A stretch of 64,000 nt of DNA, taken from positions 1,364,001-1,428,000 of the forward strand of contig NZ_CP082904.1 of assembly GCF_023517775.1 (NCBI RefSeq), in the 5' to 3' direction. The position numbers and the translations under genes were made by a program. Each line of letters starts with the position of its first letter. Within the stretch, counting starts at the first letter, position 1. Source of the DNA: Mixta hanseatica (GTDB lineage: Bacteria; Pseudomonadota; Gammaproteobacteria; Enterobacterales; Enterobacteriaceae). The notes beneath the pieces were generated by a model. It had not been told where the DNA came from, made no database searches, and saw only the letters and a program-made list of their open reading frames with translations. Of the stretch, positions 60,966 to 64,000 are shown in pieces.

Positions 60966-61457
60966 ATGAGCTACTACAGCAAAAAAATGGCGTCGCCGGT
61001 GGGAGAGCTAACGCTGTTCGCCAGCGAACGTGGCCTGGCGGCGGTACTGTGGCCCAATGAGCTAAGACGCATCCGGCTGGCTCCGGTAACCGAGGATCCG
61101 CATTATCCTTTGCTGCTGGAAGCAGAGCGGCAGCTTAACGCCTATTTTAACGGCGAGCTGCGGCAGTTCACCGTGCCGCTCGATTTTGTCGGCACCGAAT
61201 TTCAGAAAAAGGTTTGGCAGGCGCTGGTCGCCATCCCGTATGGGGAAACGCGCAGCTACGCTGAGATTGCGCGGGCGATAGGCCATCCTGCGGCGGTCAG
61301 GGCGGTAGGCGCCGCCAATGGCAGAAACCCGGTTTCCATTATTGCGCCCTGCCATCGGGTAATTGGTTCTAACGGCAAGTTGACCGGCTTCGCCGGCGGG
61401 CTGGAGGCCAAAGCCTTTCTGCTGGCGATTGAAAAGCCCGATCTGCTTAGCCTGTAA
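60966..61457 (+). CDS. ogt: Methylated-DNA-protein-cysteine methyltransferase Ogt
   Basis: Suicide enzyme that removes methyl groups from O6-methylguanine and O4-methylthymine. 163 residues from ATG 60966 (MSYYSKKMAS), with GGAG 9 nt upstream; the in-frame ATG at 60951 contains that ribosome site and is less likely. The active-site motif IIAPCHRVIG places the acceptor at C129, and the HTH reads YAEIARAIGHPAAVRAVGAA. Divergent from the Ada-AlkA gene. Confidence 0.94.
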   Translation: MSYYSKKMASPVGELTLFASERGLAAVLWPNELRRIRLAPVTEDPHYPLLLEAERQLNAYFNGELRQFTVPLDFVGTEFQKKVWQALVAIPYGETRSYAEIARAIGHPAAVRAVGAANGRNPVSIIAPCHRVIGSNGKLTGFAGGLEAKAFLLAIEKPDLLSL

Positions 61458-61527
61458 ATATGGCGGCGCGACTGTTTCATAGCGCGCCGCGTAAAACGCG
61501 CGACAGCAGCCTCGTTTTCCATTATCT

Positions 61528-61545
61528 TGTTTAGCATAAAAAACA
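61528..61545 (+). promoter_or_regulatory. NadR box upstream of nadA
   Basis: TGTTTA-gcataa-AAAACA matches the NadR operator TGTTTA-N6-TAAACA with one mismatch. It lies 73 nt before nadA, and E. coli nadA-pnuC is repressed by NadR at such a site. Confidence 0.7.
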
Positions 61546-61617
61546 TATGCGGGTTTTTATGCCGTTATGACAGGCATAAAGGCTAAATAAGTTAAATTGA
61601 TAAAACGAGAGCGCTGA

Positions 61618-62676
61618 ATGAGCCTGTTGCCCGATTTCAATGACTTTTATCCCTTTCCGCCCAAGCCGGGCCGTCTCTCCGTTGACGAGAAGCTGCACTA
61701 CCGCGAGAAGATTAAACGACTGCTAGGCGAACGTAACGCGGTCATGGTGGCGCACTACTATACCGACCCGGAAATCCAGGCGCTGGCCGAAGAAACCGGC
61801 GGCTGCGTTGCCGACTCGCTGGAAATGGCGCGTTTCGGCAGCGCGCATCCCGCTTCAACACTGCTGGTCGCCGGCGTACGTTTTATGGGCGAAACGGCAA
61901 AAATCCTCAGTCCGGAAAAAACCATTCTGATGCCTACTTTGCAGGCGGAATGCTCGCTGGATCTCGGCTGCCCAATCGATCAATTCAATGCGTTTTGCGA
62001 TCGGCATCCTGACCGCACCGTAGTGGTTTACGCTAATACCTCGGCGGCGGTCAAGGCGCGCGCTGACTGGGTGGTGACCTCCAGTATTGCGGTTGAGCTG
62101 ATTGAACATCTCGATAGCCTCGGTGAAAAAATCCTTTGGGCGCCGGACCGCCATCTTGGCCGCTATGTCCAGCAGCAAACCGGGGCTGATGTGCTGTGCT
62201 GGCAGGGCGCCTGCATCGTGCATGATGAATTTAAAACCCAGGCGCTGCAGCAGATGAAAGCGCTTTATCCGCAGGCGGCGGTGCTGGTTCACCCGGAGTC
62301 GCCGCAGGCGATAGTCGAGTTGGCCGATGCCGTCGGCTCTACCAGCCAGCTGATCCAGGCGGCGAAAACCTTGCCGCACCCGCAGATGATTGTGGCTACC
62401 GATCGCGGTATTTTCTATAAGATGCAGCAGGCGGTACCGGAAAAGGTGCTGCTTGAGGCGCCTACCGCTGGCGAGGGCGCTACCTGCCGCAGCTGCGCGC
62501 ACTGTCCGTGGATGGCAATGAATGGCCTGCAGGCGATTGCTGAAGGGCTGGAACAGGGCGGTGAGGCACATGAAATTCAGGTAGATGACGCGCTGCGCGA
62601 GCGGGCGCTGCTGCCGCTTAACCGTATGCTATCTTTTGCTGCGGAACTTAAACTTAACGTTAAGGGTAATGCCTGA
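61618..62676 (+). CDS. nadA: Quinolinate synthase A
   Basis: Oxygen-sensitive [4Fe-4S] enzyme that condenses iminoaspartate and dihydroxyacetone phosphate to quinolinate in NAD synthesis. 352 residues. Cluster cysteines lie in [23 protein letters not shown] and [13 protein letters not shown]; the substrate segment [20 protein letters not shown] is conserved. First gene of nadA-pnuC. Confidence 0.97.
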   Translation: MSLLPDFNDFYPFPPKPGRLSVDEKLHYREKIKRLLGERNAVMVAHYYTDPEIQALAEETGGCVADSLEMARFGSAHPASTLLVAGVRFMGETAKILSPEKTILMPTLQAECSLDLGCPIDQFNAFCDRHPDRTVVVYANTSAAVKARADWVVTSSIAVELIEHLDSLGEKILWAPDRHLGRYVQQQTGADVLCWQGACIVHDEFKTQALQQMKALYPQAAVLVHPESPQAIVELADAVGSTSQLIQAAKTLPHPQMIVATDRGIFYKMQQAVPEKVLLEAPTAGEGATCRSCAHCPWMAMNGLQAIAEGLEQGGEAHEIQVDDALRERALLPLNRMLSFAAELKLNVKGNA

Positions 62677-62698
62677 ACGGCTTACTTAGGGTGCCAAG

Positions 62699-63406
62699 AT
62701 GGACTTTTTTAGCACGCAAAACATTCTGGTTCACATTCCGCTTGGCAAAGGCGGTTACGACTTATCATGGATTGAGGCGATTGGCACCCTGGCGGGCCTG
62801 CTCTGTATCTGGCTGGCCAGCCGGGAAAAAATCATTAATTACCTGTTCGGGCTGATTAACGTCACGCTGTTCGCCATTATCTTTTTCCAGATCCAGCTCT
62901 ACGCCAGCCTGCTGCTGCAGCTGTTTTTCTTTGCCGCCAATCTGTACGGCTGGTACGCCTGGAGCCGCCAGGAGGGGAACCAGGCCGCGCTGCAGATTCG
63001 CTGGCTACCTCGCAGCAAAGCGATAGGCTGGGGGACGGGCAGCCTGGTGGCGATCGCTTTGATGACGCTGTGGATCGATCCGGTGTTCGCCTTTCTTACC
63101 GAACTGGCTGTGATGCTGATGCAGGCGCTGGGGCTGCAGGTGACCATGCCGGAGCTTCAGCCTGACGCCTTCCCATTCTGGGATTCCACCATGATGGTGT
63201 TGTCGATCGTGGCGATGATTTTAATGACGCGAAAATATGTCGAGAACTGGCTGCTATGGGTGGTGATCGATGTGATTAGCGTGTGGATTTTTGCCCGTCA
63301 GGGCGTCTATGCGATGGCGCTGGAATACCTGATTTTGACGTTGATTGCGCTGAACGGCAGCTGGCTGTGGATTAAAAGCGCGCGCCAGCATCAGACGCGC
63401 GCGTAA
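62699..63406 (+). CDS. pnuC: Nicotinamide riboside transporter PnuC
   Basis: Inner-membrane facilitator for nicotinamide riboside, an alternative NAD precursor. 235 residues with about seven helices. The substrate-site features FFAANLYGWYAWSRQ (WxxW-type) and NWLLWVVIDVISVWIF are present. 22 nt after nadA; shared NadR control is likely. Confidence 0.96.
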   Translation: MDFFSTQNILVHIPLGKGGYDLSWIEAIGTLAGLLCIWLASREKIINYLFGLINVTLFAIIFFQIQLYASLLLQLFFFAANLYGWYAWSRQEGNQAALQIRWLPRSKAIGWGTGSLVAIALMTLWIDPVFAFLTELAVMLMQALGLQVTMPELQPDAFPFWDSTMMVLSIVAMILMTRKYVENWLLWVVIDVISVWIFARQGVYAMALEYLILTLIALNGSWLWIKSARQHQTRA

Positions 63407-63410
63407 ATCA

Positions 63411-64000
63411 TCAGTGATGGTGATGATGGGCGTGCGACGGCGCGCCCAGCGTCAGGCCGCAGTCGTCCCCTTCGCAGGATTGATATTCCATCTGCACCGT
63501 CGCGTGATCGATTTGATAGCGCTGGTGCAGATAATGGTGGATACGCTGCAGCAGCGCATCATGATCGTACGGCGGCACCACATGAACATGTAGCGTTACA
63601 ATCGGCTTTTCGCCGACCTGCCAAAGATGAACATGGTGAACGTTACGCACTTCCGGGATGTTCAGCGTTAAATCGCGCTTCAGCTTTTCCGCATCTATCG
63701 CCGCGGGCGCGCCTTCCAGCAATTCATGCAGGCTCTCTTTCAGCAACGTCCACGCGCTGCGCAGCACCAGCGCGGAGACCACCAGCGATAAAATGGGATC
63801 GACAGGCGTCCAGCCGGTAAACATAATAATCAACGCGGCGACAATCGCCCCTAACGACCCGAGCAGATCGCCCAATACGTGCAGCGCTGCCGCCCGCACG
63901 TTCATGTTGCTTTCGCCGCTGCCGCGATGCAACAGCCAGAAAGAGAGCAGATTAGCCAGCAGACCGCCGACAGCGATAGCCAGCATCATGCCGCTGGCCA
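63411..64000 (-). CDS. zitB: Zinc efflux transporter ZitB (5' part outside the window)
   Basis: Cation-diffusion-facilitator exporter of Zn(II). About 196 C-terminal residues of roughly 313 are visible. They include the later transmembrane helices with the metal-site pattern [14 protein letters not shown] (HxxxD), the cytoplasmic domain [16 protein letters not shown], and a His-rich tail ending HAHHHHH. The first Met in the visible frame (63989) is internal; the gene continues past the right edge. It converges on pnuC, with 4 nt between stops. Confidence 0.93.
   Translation of the reverse strand, partial: ASGMMLAIAVGGLLANLLSFWLLHRGSGESNMNVRAAALHVLGDLLGSLGAIVAALIIMFTGWTPVDPILSLVVSALVLRSAWTLLKESLHELLEGAPAAIDAEKLKRDLTLNIPEVRNVHHVHLWQVGEKPIVTLHVHVVPPYDHDALLQRIHHYLHQRYQIDHATVQMEYQSCEGDDCGLTLGAPSHAHHHHH

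Overview
The window is a stretch of core chromosome from a gamma-proteobacterium of the order Enterobacterales. Nearly every protein reads as a close, full-length counterpart of an Escherichia coli K-12 protein. The gene order follows the E. coli 15-17 minute region: gltIJK, lnt-corC-ybeYZ-miaB-ubiF, the Gln/Met/Leu tRNA operon, asnB, nagCAB/nagE, glnS, fur-fldA-ybfEF, seqA-pgm, phr-ybgI-pxpBCA-nei, gltA/sdhCDAB-sucABCD, cydABX-ybgE, ybgC-tolQRAB-pal-cpoB, the Lys/Val tRNA operon, nadA-pnuC/zitB. Several E. coli accessory genes of this region are missing: umpH/nagD, chiPQ, kdpFABCD, dtpD, abrB and mngRA. In their place are an Mtr-type permease, a DUF969/DUF979 transporter pair with pcp, and an Ada-AlkA/Ogt pair. 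This pattern suggests a relative outside the E. coli/Salmonella group, most likely Erwiniaceae (Pantoea/Mixta/Erwinia). The family assignment is inference; no rRNA gene is present to settle it.

Layout. 1-8.3 kb (mostly minus strand): glutamate/aspartate ABC importer genes with an SroC-like 3'-UTR terminator, apolipoprotein N-acyltransferase, the corC-ybeY-ybeZ operon and the tRNA methylthiolase miaB. 8.5-9.6 kb: the ubiquinone hydroxylase ubiF. 9.7-10.4 kb: seven tRNA genes on the minus strand behind a strong promoter with a GC-rich discriminator. 10.6-18.2 kb: asnB and the GlcNAc regulon nagBAC diverging from nagE, with readable CRP and NagC sites. 18.3-26.8 kb: glnS, an Mtr homologue with a TrpR-like operator, fur, fldA, ybfE, ybfF, seqA and pgm. 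26.8-28.0 kb: a kdpE response-regulator gene with neither kdpD nor the Kdp pump beside it, then ybfA. 28.1-37.0 kb: ybgA-phr, ybgI, and a 5-oxoproline module (pxpBCA, DUF969, DUF979, pcp), then nei.

37.1-53 kb: citrate synthase diverging from succinate dehydrogenase, 2-oxoglutarate dehydrogenase and succinyl-CoA synthetase, followed by the cytochrome bd oxidase operon with its 33-residue CydX. 52.7-58.4 kb: the complete Tol-Pal operon. 58.5-59.2 kb: a Lys-Lys-Lys-Val-Lys tRNA operon whose first three units are an apparently exact 148-bp tandem triplication. 59.3-61.5 kb: a DNA alkylation-repair pair (Ada N-terminus fused to AlkA, divergent from Ogt) sharing a region with a perfect 11-bp inverted repeat. 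61.6-64 kb: nadA-pnuC and the 3' part of zitB.

Functionally the window is dominated by central metabolism and respiration, envelope maintenance, translation, amino-sugar use and DNA repair. I saw no insertion sequence, prophage, CRISPR array, toxin-antitoxin or defence locus, and no frameshifted gene. The least conventional parts are the 5-oxoproline module with its candidate transporter, the orphan kdpE, the rearranged adaptive-response locus, the repeated T(A/G)TACA elements in front of ybgA-phr, and the tRNA-Lys triplication.
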